NCBI RefSeq assembly: GCF_001690195.1
Contig: NZ_LZGM01000012.1
Span: 1-64,000, forward strand
Reading direction: 5' to 3'
Source: Gilliamella sp. wkB108
GTDB lineage: Bacteria > Pseudomonadota > Gammaproteobacteria > Enterobacterales > Orbaceae
DNA: 64,000 nt
Shown here: piece after piece, positions 20,330-29,923 of the stretch
Layout: every line of letters starts with the position of its first letter
Numbering within the stretch: the stretch's first letter is position 1
The notes under the pieces: generated by a model
Told to the model about the DNA's origin: nothing
Database searches by the model: none
Seen by the model: only the letters and a program-made list of their open reading frames with translations
Made by a program: the position numbers and the translations under genes

Positions 20330-20944
20330 ATGTTAGGTATATTAAAGAAAATTTTGCCTAAAAAACAAGAGGATGAACAGTTATCAGCGCGTGATCTCAA
20401 TGGACGTAATCATGTTGGTTACCCAACCCTTCAGTTGTCTCGTGAAATTGATAATTTGGTAAAAAAACAGTATAAATCAATTAAATCTGTTGTGAAAATG
20501 TATAAAGATACGCTGTTTTTTAAATGGATACCGGCAATTATTAATAGTGAACTCTCTGATGAACAATTAGCTAATCTATCAGGGCGTAACGTTCAAATGG
20601 TTTACTTATTACTTTTTCGCGATATGTTGCGTCATCTTTCAGATATTATCACCCCTAAATACGCAACGGAAAACTGGCCTGAGTTATTTGCTCAAGAGGC
20701 ATTAGATGCTTGTAAAATGCTGAGTGATGCTGATGATAAAGATATTGCTAAAAAGCAGCAATTATTTGCTAATACACAGCGATTTACGGTGGATAAACCA
20801 ATCGATGAAAAACATCCTGAAAATAATGAAATTCCCGATTGGGTGACTCCCATTGCTGAATTAATCATGATATCGCCGAAAATGCTTTATAAGAGTCATC
20901 GTTCCTTAGTTAATGCGATAAAACGTCCTAAAAAACGCGCCTAA
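20330..20944 (+). CDS. Uncharacterised 204-residue cytoplasmic protein downstream of rlmB
   Basis: I do not recognise this protein. It starts 10 bp after rlmB behind AAGGAACAAGGG, so it is almost certainly translated and co-transcribed with rnr-rlmB. It has no signal peptide or membrane helix. It is predicted mainly helical, with a basic N terminus (MLGILKKILPKK), a central FFKWIPAIINSELSDEQLANLSGRN segment, an acidic middle (LSDADDKD) and a basic C terminus (AIKRPKKRA). One cysteine only. The context suggests an RNA or ribosome link, but that is only guilt by association. Confidence 0.7.
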   Translation: MLGILKKILPKKQEDEQLSARDLNGRNHVGYPTLQLSREIDNLVKKQYKSIKSVVKMYKDTLFFKWIPAIINSELSDEQLANLSGRNVQMVYLLLFRDMLRHLSDIITPKYATENWPELFAQEALDACKMLSDADDKDIAKKQQLFANTQRFTVDKPIDEKHPENNEIPDWVTPIAELIMISPKMLYKSHRSLVNAIKRPKKRA

Positions 20945-21457
20945 TCTTCTCTTTATGATACTTTTATAATGATATCTACTATAATTCAAGTAAATTCTAG
21001 GAATAGAATTTACTTGATCTTGTCATGATTAATACTCACGATAAACTGAATAAAGCTATTTCTGTTTTTTGATCAAAGAAATAATTTTTTGTTTCCATTG
21101 TCCTATCATTTTTTTCATTATTAAGACTCGGTTTTGTAATGGTTATACTGCAAAAATCAACCATATGTATAAACTCTTCTTACCTTTTCAATCATAAAAG
21201 GAATGTGTTTTTTGGGGATCTAAACAAGTTTTTAATAAAGATATTTGTAATTTCAGTTATCACCAAAAAATATCATTTTGAATTAATCAGTTAATTTATA
21301 TTGCAATGGGTTGGATTAGCCGGTTAGATTTGTTTAATGTGATATCTGGATATTTATTTACTCACATTCTGGAGTTAGATTGGCTTTTATATGGATTAAG
21401 TTTAATACAACAAAGGTTATTTAATTCGATCTCTCAATCGCGGATCTATAGTGTAAA
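20945..21457. other. Noncoding stretch between the rlmB operon and katA terminator
   Basis: More than 500 bp without a supportable gene. It holds a perfect hairpin at 20987-21016 and AT-rich sequence. A 62-codon frame at 21306-21494 runs into the katA terminator, lacks a ribosome binding site and resembles nothing known. It may be a decayed gene remnant; no homology is recognisable. Confidence 0.5.
20987..21016. repeat. Perfect 13-bp stem-loop after the rlmB operon
   Basis: CAAGTAAATTCTA, loop GGAA, TAGAATTTACTTG. It lies 43 bp after the last gene of the rnr operon. It is followed by ATCTTGTC rather than a T-run, so intrinsic termination is uncertain; it could be a 3' stabilising stem. Confidence 0.55.
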
Positions 21458-21483
21458 AATGCTGACCAAATTTGGTCAGCATT
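21458..21483 (-). terminator. Intrinsic terminator of katA
   Basis: A perfect 26-bp palindrome (AATGCTGACCAAA and its complement). On the minus strand it is followed by a run of T, 16 bases past the katA stop. Confidence 0.8.
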
Positions 21484-21498
21484 ATTGGCTGTAAATGA

Positions 21499-22959
21499 TT
21501 AACTTTTAATTAAGTCGATATCGATACCCAAACCTTTAGCAATACCTCCACCATAGTTTGGATGAACTTTATAAAAGTGTTGTAGCTGTCTAATTTGAAT
21601 ATTTCGATCCACATTCTTCATTGAACCAATAATATTATCAATCAACAGTTGTTTTTGCTCCGGAGACATTAGATTGAATAATGCTCGCGGTTGAGAGTAG
21701 TAATCATCATCAACTCGATGATTATGTCTATCCATTGTTCCTGCCGGAACATTCAATGGTGGTTCAGCATATTGAGGTTGTTGTTTTGGCGCACTATCAA
21801 CACTATTAGGTTCATAATTTGGTGCATTATCAGGGCTGTAAAAGCGCATAGCACCGTCTCGCTGATAATTATGCACCGGACATTTAGCTGCATTAACAGG
21901 TAATTGTTGGTAATTAGTACCAATACGATAACGGTGCGCATCAGCATAAGCAAACACACGACCTTGTAACATTTTATCAGGTGAAAGCCCAGTGCCGGGT
22001 ACAACATTACTTGGTTCAAAGGCCGATTGTTCTACTTCAGCAAAATAGTTTTCAGGGTTACGGTTAAGCTCCATTACCCCAACTTCTATGAGTGGATACT
22101 CTTTTTGCGACCATACTTTTGTTACATCAAACGGGTTTTCATGGTGATTATTGGCTTGCTCTTCTGTCATTAACTGCATATAAAGACGCCATTTCGGATA
22201 GTCGCCACGTTCAATCGCTTTAAACAAATCTTCTTGAGCTGAATCTGGATTACTGCCATCTAATTCAGCTGCTCGTTTAGGTGGAATATTTTTTATACCT
22301 TGTTCAGTTCGAAAGTGCCATTTCACCCAAAATCTTACACCATCAGCATTGATCACACTATAAGTATGGCTACCATAACCATGCATATGTCGGTAACCGT
22401 CGGGAATGCCACGATCAGAAAATAAAATAGTAACTTGATGAAGAGACTCAGGGGATAAAGACCAAAAATCCCACATCATTTGCGGATCTTTTAAATTAGT
22501 TTTTGGATCACGTTTTTGGGTATGGATAAAATCAGGGAATTTTAATGCATCTCTTATAAAAAAAACCGGCGTATTATTACCCACAATATCCCAGTTGCCT
22601 TGATCGGTATAAAATTTCACTGAAAACCCGCGAGGATCGCGAGCGGTATCTGATGATCCACGTTCACCTCCTACCGTTGAAAATCTTACAAAAACAGGTG
22701 TTTGTTTACCAATTTGAGCAAATAAGCTTGCATAAGAATATGGGGTAATATCATTCGTCACGGTAAAAGTACCATGTGCGCCTGAACCTTTGGCATGAAC
22801 TCGTCGTTCAGGAATATTCTCCCGGTTAAACTGTGCCAATTTTTCAACTAATTGATAATCATCAATTAGAACTGGTCCACGAGGTCCGGCTGTTCGTGAA
22901 TTTTGATTATCGGCTATTGGGGCGCCATTGTTGGTAGTTAATACTTTTTTTTCAGACAT
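21499..22959 (-). CDS. katA: Monofunctional haem catalase (KatA type)
   Basis: Converts hydrogen peroxide to water and oxygen. Small-subunit catalase of 486 residues: [20 protein letters not shown] at the N terminus, the active-site His in [32 protein letters not shown], the Asn in [15 protein letters not shown], and the haem-ligand Tyr in [14 protein letters not shown]. The frame extends to 23013, but [12 protein letters not shown] at 22959 follows AAGGAG and matches the family. Monocistronic, with its own terminator. Confidence 0.95.
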   Translation of the reverse strand: MSEKKVLTTNNGAPIADNQNSRTAGPRGPVLIDDYQLVEKLAQFNRENIPERRVHAKGSGAHGTFTVTNDITPYSYASLFAQIGKQTPVFVRFSTVGGERGSSDTARDPRGFSVKFYTDQGNWDIVGNNTPVFFIRDALKFPDFIHTQKRDPKTNLKDPQMMWDFWSLSPESLHQVTILFSDRGIPDGYRHMHGYGSHTYSVINADGVRFWVKWHFRTEQGIKNIPPKRAAELDGSNPDSAQEDLFKAIERGDYPKWRLYMQLMTEEQANNHHENPFDVTKVWSQKEYPLIEVGVMELNRNPENYFAEVEQSAFEPSNVVPGTGLSPDKMLQGRVFAYADAHRYRIGTNYQQLPVNAAKCPVHNYQRDGAMRFYSPDNAPNYEPNSVDSAPKQQPQYAEPPLNVPAGTMDRHNHRVDDDYYSQPRALFNLMSPEQKQLLIDNIIGSMKNVDRNIQIRQLQHFYKVHPNYGGGIAKGLGIDIDLIKS

Positions 22960-23274
22960 TGCAACACTCCTTTTTCTTATGTTAAAAGAGTCTTTGAGGG
23001 ATAAAATACCCAATTATAGGTTGAATATTAAGTCCCCAAGACATGAATGTGGGACTTGTAGAGCGTGGTAAAAAAAGATAAACGTAATATAAACAGTAAT
23101 ACTTTAAAAAATTATATTTTAATTATCAAGAATAATATTATTTATTTGTAATAGTACGGTTTTCTGGCTAAATTAGCTTGCGATAACAGAAAAATAGGAT
23201 TAAAGTTGAAAGACCAATTAGTAAAAAAACGAAGTAATAATGTTTCAAATAATCTAAAAATTTCGTGATTTGAG
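22960..23274. other. katA upstream region
   Basis: The 315 bp between fau and katA (both minus strand) are AT-rich and contain no gene. They must hold the katA promoter. I could not identify a convincing OxyR or other operator by eye. Confidence 0.4.
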
Positions 23275-23820
23275 CTAAGCATAGATAATTTCAGGTAATT
23301 GCACATCCCAAGGTCTATTTTCTACCCTGTCAATTTTTTGACAAGCAAAAGCAAGCCCAATTGGTAAAATCTGCTGTGATTGATAATTAGCAAGTAAACG
23401 ATCGTAAAATCCTCCTCCCATTCCCATACGATAGCCTCTTTCATCAAACGCAACAAGTGGAGTAAAAACAATATCTAAATATTGATAGGGAAGTACATTT
23501 TGCACATTTAAACGAGGCTCTAAAATACCAAATCGATTTTTAATTAATGGAGTTTGCCGGGTGTAGTTCAAAAACAGTAGATGAGAGGAGACAAAAGGGT
23601 GAATAATGGGTAAATAGACGGATTTATTTTGTTGCCATAAAAATTCAATAATTGGTTGTGTATTGACTTCACCGTCAAATGATAAAAATATTGCTATATT
23701 TTGAGCTGAATGAATGGACGAATGGTTAGCAATTTTTTCATAGATAATTTGTTGTGCATGTTGACGTTGGGATGACGTTAATTGGCGTCTTTTTTGGCGG
23801 ATAATTTGGCGAATATTCAT
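23275..23820 (-). CDS. fau: 5-formyltetrahydrofolate cyclo-ligase
   Basis: ATP-dependent conversion of 5-formyl-THF to 5,10-methenyl-THF (YgfA/MTHFS). 181 residues, with the basic N-terminal MNIRQIIRQKRRQL, ATP-binding VFTPLVAFDERGYRMGMGGGFYDR near the C terminus, and IGLAFACQ. It lies directly downstream of the 6S RNA gene, as ygfA does in E. coli, so it may be expressed from read-through of that transcript. Confidence 0.95.
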   Translation of the reverse strand: MNIRQIIRQKRRQLTSSQRQHAQQIIYEKIANHSSIHSAQNIAIFLSFDGEVNTQPIIEFLWQQNKSVYLPIIHPFVSSHLLFLNYTRQTPLIKNRFGILEPRLNVQNVLPYQYLDIVFTPLVAFDERGYRMGMGGGFYDRLLANYQSQQILPIGLAFACQKIDRVENRPWDVQLPEIIYA

Positions 23821-23846
23821 CAGTTATCACTACACAATAGAAGAGA

Positions 23847-24030
23847 AAACACTCCAAGATGTCGCTGGGGTCGTAACCCTTGAACCCAAGGTTCAAGGTG
23901 AACATTGTGTTCCAATCTTTAGGTTTCCTTACAAGTAAGGCATACTCACCAATTGAAAATCACTCCGTTCTTAAATTAAGAATATCGGCTCAGGGGACTA
24001 ACCCTCATCACGAGCATCTCAGAGATGAAT
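23847..24030 (-). ncRNA. ssrS: 6S RNA
   Basis: Read on the minus strand the segment carries the hallmark 6S pieces: CATCTCTGAGATG near the 5' end, AGTCCCCTGAGCCGATATT, TTGGTGAGTATGCC, TTCACCTTGAACC, GGGTTCAAGGGTTACG, and closing CGACATCTTGGAG, which pairs back to the 5' end. These match E. coli 6S RNA nearly base for base at the conserved positions. 6S RNA mimics an open promoter and sequesters sigma-70 RNA polymerase in stationary phase. The location between zapA and fau is the conserved one. Ends are approximate, set from the terminal pairing. Confidence 0.95.
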
Positions 24031-24093
24031 ATAATAATACAAAATTTAGAAAATCATACAATACTATTTTTACTAAATTTACAAAATAAAGCC

Positions 24094-24378
24094 TTAATTG
24101 CTGGTATTTAGGGCTGAATCAAGTAATTGCTGCAACATTTTTAATCGATTACTAAACTCTTCACTCTTTTCTTTCTCAAGTGTAAGTTCATAAGAGATAT
24201 TTAATGCTGCAGTCATTATAAGTTGTTCACTTCCTATCTGTGGTGATTTTTCGCGTAAACTACTTAGACGAGAATCTAAATCTTTTGCCGCGCTATTTAG
24301 TGCATCCACTTCATCAACAGGACAATTAAATTTTAATGTACGCCCAAAAATTTGAATAGTGACAGCTTGAGTTTTCAT
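24094..24378 (-). CDS. zapA: Cell division protein ZapA
   Basis: Cytoplasmic FtsZ-ring associated protein. 94 residues: N-terminal beta strands (AVTIQIFGRTLKFNCP), then a long coiled-coil helix (LNSAAKDLDSRLSSLREKS through NRLKMLQQLLDSAL) used for tetramerisation. Slightly shorter than E. coli ZapA. It lies 8 bp downstream of dxs and upstream of 6S RNA, in the conserved zapA-ssrS-fau order. Confidence 0.92.
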   Translation of the reverse strand: MKTQAVTIQIFGRTLKFNCPVDEVDALNSAAKDLDSRLSSLREKSPQIGSEQLIMTAALNISYELTLEKEKSEEFSNRLKMLQQLLDSALNTSN

Positions 24379-24385
24379 ATTTAAC

Positions 24386-26242
24386 CTATTGATTTATAAA
24401 TTCGTTAATTTTTTTAATAATATTTTCACTGTTTAATCCGATCTCTGCTCTTATCTCTTTTTGAGATCCTTGTGGAATAAACTGATCAGGTAATCCTATA
24501 TTTAAAATATCACATTTTATTTTTTTCGATAGTAAAAATTCACCGACGCCGCTACCCGCGCCACCTTTAATACTATTTTCTTCAATTGTGACAAGTATAT
24601 TATGTGTTTGGCTAATCTGCAAAAGGACTTTTTCATCTAATGGCTTAACAAATCGCATATCAATTACTGTAGCATGAAGTTTTTCCGCGACTTGTAAAAC
24701 TTCTGGTAATAATGTGCCAAAATTGAGTAAAGCAATATTCTCACCCTCACGGCAGATTTTTGCTTGTCCTATAGGGATTGCCTGTAAAGGACTTAATACA
24801 GCACCAATTCCTTCGCCACGAGGATAACGTACCGCAGCTGGACCATTATGTAAATAACCTGTATAAAGCATCTGCCGACACTCATTTTCATCACTTGGCG
24901 TCATAATCACAAAATTAGGCACACAGCGTAAAAAACTTAAATCAAATGCACCTTGATGTGTTTCGCCGTCAGCGCCAACAATACCAGCACGATCTATAGC
25001 CAATAAAACTGGCAAATTTTGAATGGCTATATCATGGATGAGCTGATCATAAGCGCGTTGTAAAAAAGTTGAATAAATGGCTACAATCGGTTTAAAACCA
25101 CCAATAGCAAAGCCTGTTGCCAATGTTACTGCATGTTGTTCGGCTATAGCGACATCAAAAAACTGATCTGGAAAGCGGTTGGCAAACTTAGTCATGCCTG
25201 AACCCTCGCTCATGGCAGGCGTAATAGCAATTAAGCGTTTATCCTTTTCAGCCATTTCACAGAGCCAATCACCAAATACTTGTGAATAGGTAGGTACTTT
25301 TTGGGTATTAGAAGGTAATACTCCTTCATCCGGATCAAACTTGGGTACTCCATGCCATAAGGTTGGGTTTTTTTCTGCCGGTGCGTAACCTTTACCTTTT
25401 TGGGTGATCACATGTAATAACTGCGGTCCTTTTAATTGGCGAACTTTTTGTAAAGTCACAACCAGATTTTCAACATCATGACCGTCAATGGGACCAATAT
25501 AATTAAATCCAAGCTCTTCAAACAAAATCGCCGGTGTTACCAGTCCTTTTAAATGTTCCTCAGTCTTTTTTAGTAGCTCTTTTAATGGTGGAATATTAGA
25601 AAGTACTTTTTTGCCACTTTCACGAAATGAAGCATAAGTTTTGCTGGTTAGAATCTGAGCTAAATGTTGATTGAGCGCACCAGTATTTTCCGAAATTGAC
25701 ATATCATTATCATTAACGATAACTAACATATCCGGTTTTATATGCCCAGCATGATTCATTGCTTCAAATGCCATACCTGCAGTTAATGCACCGTCACCAA
25801 TAACAGCAACAACCTTACGATCTGATTGTTTTTTTTGTTCACTAATAGCTATCCCAAGCGCGACGCTAATTGAGGTAGATGAATGACCTGTAGTTAATAC
25901 ATCATATTCACTTTCATTGCGGTGGGGGAAGGGATGTAATCCGCCTTTTTGCCGAATAGTTAACATTTGGTCTCGGCGTCCGGTCAATATTTTATGAGGA
26001 TAAGCCTGATGACCAACATCCCATATGATTTTATCAAAAGGGGTATAATAGACATAATGAAGTGCAGTGGTTAACTCAACTACCCCAAGCCCTGAGGCTA
26101 GGTGACCACTAGATTGACTTACACTCGTTAACAAAAATTGTCTTAATTCACGACAAATAGCCGTTAATTGTGACTGAGGATAACGCCTTAAATCCTCAGG
26201 TGAGTTTATCTGTTTTAACAAAGGGTAATTATTTAAATTCAT
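24386..26242 (-). CDS. dxs: 1-deoxy-D-xylulose-5-phosphate synthase
   Basis: Thiamine-diphosphate enzyme condensing pyruvate and glyceraldehyde 3-phosphate, the first step of the MEP isoprenoid pathway. The ThDP/metal motif [18 protein letters not shown] is near residue 150. The pyrimidine-domain Glu is in [13 protein letters not shown], and [18 protein letters not shown] is conserved. At 618 residues it is within two of E. coli. It follows ispA by 27 bp, so isoprenoid entry and prenyl chain formation are co-expressed. Confidence 0.97.
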   Translation of the reverse strand: MNLNNYPLLKQINSPEDLRRYPQSQLTAICRELRQFLLTSVSQSSGHLASGLGVVELTTALHYVYYTPFDKIIWDVGHQAYPHKILTGRRDQMLTIRQKGGLHPFPHRNESEYDVLTTGHSSTSISVALGIAISEQKKQSDRKVVAVIGDGALTAGMAFEAMNHAGHIKPDMLVIVNDNDMSISENTGALNQHLAQILTSKTYASFRESGKKVLSNIPPLKELLKKTEEHLKGLVTPAILFEELGFNYIGPIDGHDVENLVVTLQKVRQLKGPQLLHVITQKGKGYAPAEKNPTLWHGVPKFDPDEGVLPSNTQKVPTYSQVFGDWLCEMAEKDKRLIAITPAMSEGSGMTKFANRFPDQFFDVAIAEQHAVTLATGFAIGGFKPIVAIYSTFLQRAYDQLIHDIAIQNLPVLLAIDRAGIVGADGETHQGAFDLSFLRCVPNFVIMTPSDENECRQMLYTGYLHNGPAAVRYPRGEGIGAVLSPLQAIPIGQAKICREGENIALLNFGTLLPEVLQVAEKLHATVIDMRFVKPLDEKVLLQISQTHNILVTIEENSIKGGAGSGVGEFLLSKKIKCDILNIGLPDQFIPQGSQKEIRAEIGLNSENIIKKINEFINQ

Positions 26243-26269
26243 TATTTAAATTTAGCTTTTAGTGATTTG

Positions 26270-27139
26270 TTAACTATTTCGATTAATAATATAACCGGTA
26301 AGATCGTGTAATGGTTGACTATTATAGGGTATTTGTTCAAGACTAGCGATAGCTTGTTGATAAAGTTGTTGTGTCAATTTTATTGCATTATCAAGTCCCA
26401 CTAAGGCAGGGTAAGTGCTTTTTTCATGCGCAATATCGGAACCTTGTGGTTTACCCATGATGGCTTGTTCCCCAATTATATCCAAAATATCATCTTGAAT
26501 TTGAAAAGCCAGCCCAATTGCTTCGGCATAGCTATCGAGTATAGCATAAAAGGGTTTGGCTATATCACCACTAGCAAAAGCACCTAACCGTATTGCTGAC
26601 TTGATTAAAGCGCCCGTTTTATAGCAATGGATTTGTTGTAGTTGTTCAAGGCTAATTGATTGATGCTCTGCCTGTAAATCGAGGGATTGTCCCAAACACA
26701 TACCACCTAATCCGCTCGCATTGGCGAGTTCCTTAATCATACTAATCTTAGTGTGATTATCAAGTAATTCTCCTTCAGATAGGAGTTTGAATGCCAAACT
26801 TTGTAATGCATCACCTGCTAAGATAGCTTCAGCCTCATTAAATTGGATATGACATGTTGGTTTACCGCGTCGCAAATCATCATTATCCATCGCAGGTAAG
26901 TCATCATGAATCAAAGAGTAAGTGTGAATAGCTTCAATGGCTGCAGCTGGCGGATCTAACATATTCAAAGGACAGTGAAACATTTGCCCAGTTAAATAGA
27001 CTAAAATTGGGCGAATACGCTTCCCTCCAGCAAGAAGACTGTAACTCATCGCTTGCTGAAGTTTTGAGTGAGGATATTGTGCAATATAGGTTGCTAAAAA
27101 TGAATCAATTCGCTGTTGTAGTGATTTAAGACTATTCAT
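26270..27139 (-). CDS. ispA: Farnesyl diphosphate synthase
   Basis: Trans-prenyltransferase condensing IPP with DMAPP and GPP. The first Asp-rich motif is DDLPAMDND, the second DDILDIIG, with [15 protein letters not shown] near the N terminus. Several clustered ATGs (27151, 27148, 27145, 27139) overlap the end of xseB; 27139 gives the smallest overlap (8 bases) and is chosen, but the start is uncertain. Conserved xseB-ispA-dxs order. Confidence 0.93.
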   Translation of the reverse strand: MNSLKSLQQRIDSFLATYIAQYPHSKLQQAMSYSLLAGGKRIRPILVYLTGQMFHCPLNMLDPPAAAIEAIHTYSLIHDDLPAMDNDDLRRGKPTCHIQFNEAEAILAGDALQSLAFKLLSEGELLDNHTKISMIKELANASGLGGMCLGQSLDLQAEHQSISLEQLQQIHCYKTGALIKSAIRLGAFASGDIAKPFYAILDSYAEAIGLAFQIQDDILDIIGEQAIMGKPQGSDIAHEKSTYPALVGLDNAIKLTQQLYQQAIASLEQIPYNSQPLHDLTGYIINRNS

Positions 27140-27380
27140 TATCATCATCAATTAAAAACTCAGATAATTCAGCATCACTATTTTCAGCTGTTAAGATCTG
27201 GATCCGTTGTTCTGCTTGTTGTAACTGTTTTTGACCTGCGCGCGCCAGTTTTACACCTTTTTCAAACTCATTTAAGGCTTCATCAAGCGGTAAGTCACCA
27301 CTTTCTAATTGAGTGACAATAGTTTCAAGTTGCTTAAGTGTTTCTTCGAAACTAGGTTCTTTATCCTGTTTTTTTGCCAT
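27132..27380 (-). CDS. xseB: Exodeoxyribonuclease VII small subunit
   Basis: Small helical subunit that pairs with XseA (not in this window). 82 residues: [36 protein letters not shown] is the family signature, with an acidic C terminus. It starts with ATG at 27380 and overlaps ispA at its 3' end. A diverged copy of the interspersed repeat lies upstream at 27448-27486. Confidence 0.95.
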   Translation of the reverse strand: MAKKQDKEPSFEETLKQLETIVTQLESGDLPLDEALNEFEKGVKLARAGQKQLQQAEQRIQILTAENSDAELSEFLIDDDNE

Positions 27381-27447
27381 ATGGTATTCCTCTTTGTACT
27401 TGTTGAGTATACACGCATTTTAGTTAATGGTGAATTCAGCTTTGAAT

Positions 27448-27486
27448 CCAATATTAAACGGTATAGACTCCTGAATTATTTTTACA
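27448..27486 (-). repeat. Interspersed repeat, diverged copy 5
   Basis: On the minus strand: TGTAAAAATAATTCAGGA, then GTCTATACCGTTTAATATTGG. It aligns with copies 2 and 4 at the TGTAAA, TTCAGGA and GTTT blocks. It lies upstream of xseB in the same orientation as that gene. More diverged than the other four. Confidence 0.35.
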
Positions 27487-27529
27487 AATAAATTTAAGTT
27501 TTACACCATTATGCTAGTTCATTGAACGG

Positions 27530-28879
27530 TTAATCATCATTTTTACTATCTAACTCATCCATAGATACTAATGCAATATCTGGATTTATAGGTTTTTTCA
27601 CTTCTATACCCAGCTCGCGAAATCGTTCGATTTGACCAATTACATTACCACGACCTTTAGATAATTTGTTCATTGAATTTTGATAAGTTTGCTGTGCTTT
27701 ATCTAAGCAAGAACCTAAGTTCTCCATGTCTTCGATAAAACCGCGGACTTTATCATATAATTTACTGGCTCTATCGGCGATAAGTTCGGCATTGCGATTT
27801 TGGTATTCATATCGCCATAAATTATGAATCGTCCTTAACGCAACCAAGAGTGTAGTTGGGCTAACTATCATAATATTATTTTTTAAAGCATCATTAATTA
27901 ATGTAGGATCGTGATCGATAGCACTTAAAAAAGCGGGTTCGACAGGTATAAACATTAAAATATAGTCTAAGGAATTAATCCCAATCAGTTTATGATAATC
28001 TTTTTGACTTAATTGTTTTAAGTGATTACGAACCGCTGTTAAGTGTTCTGCCATGGCTTTTGCTTTGGTAGCTTCATCATCGCTATTAAAATGGCGCTCA
28101 TATGCAACTAAGGTCACCTTTGAGTCAATGACAACATCACCACCCTGAGGTAAATGCACAATAACATCAGGCTGTAAGCGTTGATTATTCTCATTAGTTA
28201 AGCTAACTTGCGTTTCATATTCATAGCCGGCACGTAATCCTGAATTATCCAGAATCTGGCTAAGAATAAATTCACCCCAATTGCCTTGGGTTTTATTATT
28301 ACCTTTTAACGCATTAGTGAGATTAGTCGCCTCTTTGGTCATCTGTTCATTAAGCTGTTGCAAGTTACGGATCTCATGGGTAAGCGTATGGCGCTCTTTG
28401 GCTTCTTGCCCGAAGCTGTCTTGTACTTGCTTTTTAAATCCCTCTAACTGTTCTTTGAGTGGTGAGAGTAAAAAATCAAGGCTTTGCCTATTTTGTTGTT
28501 CGATTTTTTTACCACTCTGTTCAAATATCCGATTAGCTAAATTTTCAAATTGCGTGGTTAAACGTTGTTCACTCTGTTCAAGTATCGTTTGGCGTTCATG
28601 GGTCGCACTCAATGTCTCTTCAAGGCGAGTTTTTAACTCACTGATTTTGACATTTTGTGCTAGGTTTTGTTGTTGGTATTGATTTAATTCATTTTGTAAC
28701 TGTTTTGTTTCATTCGCTAATGTTTGATTTTCTGCTATTTTTTGGTTTAATTGCAGATTAAATAGTTGATTTAAACTATTAATCGTTAACTGAGACTTTA
28801 ACAATAAAACAAATAACACCACAGCTACTATCACTAATATAATGGCAATCCATTGTGTTAAACCTAAAGAGCCTAACAT
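27530..28879 (-). CDS. rmuC: DNA recombination protein RmuC
   Basis: 449 residues. One N-terminal membrane anchor (WIAIILVIVAVVLFVLLL, about 9-26), a long Gln/Glu-rich coiled coil (about 40-190), then the nuclease-like RmuC domain with GNWGEFILSQILDNSGL, VIVHLPQGGDVVIDSKVTL and YILMFIPVEPAFL. RmuC limits inversions at short inverted repeats in E. coli; the mechanism is not settled. It follows epmA by 2 bp. Confidence 0.93.
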   Translation of the reverse strand: MLGSLGLTQWIAIILVIVAVVLFVLLLKSQLTINSLNQLFNLQLNQKIAENQTLANETKQLQNELNQYQQQNLAQNVKISELKTRLEETLSATHERQTILEQSEQRLTTQFENLANRIFEQSGKKIEQQNRQSLDFLLSPLKEQLEGFKKQVQDSFGQEAKERHTLTHEIRNLQQLNEQMTKEATNLTNALKGNNKTQGNWGEFILSQILDNSGLRAGYEYETQVSLTNENNQRLQPDVIVHLPQGGDVVIDSKVTLVAYERHFNSDDEATKAKAMAEHLTAVRNHLKQLSQKDYHKLIGINSLDYILMFIPVEPAFLSAIDHDPTLINDALKNNIMIVSPTTLLVALRTIHNLWRYEYQNRNAELIADRASKLYDKVRGFIEDMENLGSCLDKAQQTYQNSMNKLSKGRGNVIGQIERFRELGIEVKKPINPDIALVSMDELDSKNDD

Positions 28880-28881
28880 AA

Positions 28882-29868
28882 TTAAGCCCTTTCAAAAGTA
28901 AATGAAATAACATCGTCTAATGTTGCTGAATCAAGCGCTAACATTATTAATCGGTCTAAGCCAACAGCAACACCTGCGCAGTCAGGTAATCCTGCCTCCA
29001 TTGCTTCTAATAATTTAACATCAATGTTTTGTGTAGGTAGATTAAGATCGGTACGAACTTGGTTGTTTTGTTCAAAACGTGATCTTTGTTCTTGTGGATT
29101 AGTTAATTCTTTAAAACCATTAGCTAGCTCTACACCTTTATAATAAAATTCAAATCGACAAGCTACGCGATGATCTTCTGTACTAATTGCCGCTAATGCC
29201 GCTTGTGAAGCAGGGAAGTTAAACACGGCTACTGGTTTATCTTGACCTATATGGGGTTCAACACCAAAAGTGAACAGGCATTGTAATAAGGTATCTTTGT
29301 CATAACCGTCAGTATTGAGTCCAATATTGAGTTGGTTAACAGCATTAACTAACGTTGCCTGATCAGCTTCAAGGGGATCAATATTAAGATGACGTTGAAA
29401 TGCCTTTTGATAGGAGATACGTTCAGCTGACTCACAATCTAAAACGGTTTGCAAAAGGTCATCCACTTCATTAATCATTTGCATCATATCAAACTGGATA
29501 CGATACCACTCAAGCATAGTAAATTCAGGATTATGATAACGACTAATCTCTTCATGATTGCGAAAAGATTTACAGATTTGATAAATAGGACCACTGCCAG
29601 CAGCAAGTAGCCGTTTCATATGATATTCTGGGCTGGTGATCAAGGACATCTTTATCCCTGACTGTTCGTCTGTTTCACCGGGTTTTAAAAAAGTAGTATG
29701 GAAAGAGCTTAAATGTACGTCCGTAACAGCGTATTGGCTTAAAGTCGGCGTTTCGACTTCCAATATGCAGCGATCAGCAAAAAATTGTCTTACTTGAGAA
29801 ACAATTTTAGCGCGCTTAAGTAAATTATTGATAGGTGCAGAAGGTTGCCAAGTCATAAAAATATCCAT
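28882..29868 (-). CDS. epmA: Elongation factor P beta-lysine ligase EpmA (GenX/PoxA)
   Basis: Paralogue of the LysRS catalytic core that attaches (R)-beta-lysine to EF-P. 328 residues without an anticodon-binding domain. Class II motif 2 is [20 protein letters not shown] and motif 3 [12 protein letters not shown], with [10 protein letters not shown] between. Collinear with E. coli EpmA from [14 protein letters not shown]. The start may be M1 (29868) or M5 (29856); neither has a clear ribosome binding site. epmB and efp are not in this window. Confidence 0.95.
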   Translation of the reverse strand: MDIFMTWQPSAPINNLLKRAKIVSQVRQFFADRCILEVETPTLSQYAVTDVHLSSFHTTFLKPGETDEQSGIKMSLITSPEYHMKRLLAAGSGPIYQICKSFRNHEEISRYHNPEFTMLEWYRIQFDMMQMINEVDDLLQTVLDCESAERISYQKAFQRHLNIDPLEADQATLVNAVNQLNIGLNTDGYDKDTLLQCLFTFGVEPHIGQDKPVAVFNFPASQAALAAISTEDHRVACRFEFYYKGVELANGFKELTNPQEQRSRFEQNNQVRTDLNLPTQNIDVKLLEAMEAGLPDCAGVAVGLDRLIMLALDSATLDDVISFTFERA

Positions 29869-29896
29869 GGATTTTGATTATTTACTAAAAAGACGA

Positions 29897-29919
29897 GAAA
29901 TAGGGATAAACCCTATTTC
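29897..29919 (-). terminator. Terminator of the opgGH operon
   Basis: GAAATAGGG, a 5-base loop, CCCTATTTC: a 9-bp stem just past the opgH stop. On the minus strand it is followed by TCGTCTTTTT, so the T-run is slightly displaced. Confidence 0.6.
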
Positions 29920-29923
29920 TTAA

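Noticed and set aside
21306-21494. 62-residue open frame upstream of the katA terminator
   Set aside because: No ribosome binding site, no recognisable similarity, and its end overlaps the palindromic katA terminator.
23880-24089. 69-residue open frame on the plus strand
   Set aside because: It lies across the 6S RNA gene, whose conserved sequence explains this region.
28281-28682. 133-residue Cys/Ser-rich frame opposite rmuC
   Set aside because: Antisense shadow of the Gln/Glu-rich coiled coil of rmuC; composition is unlike a real protein here.
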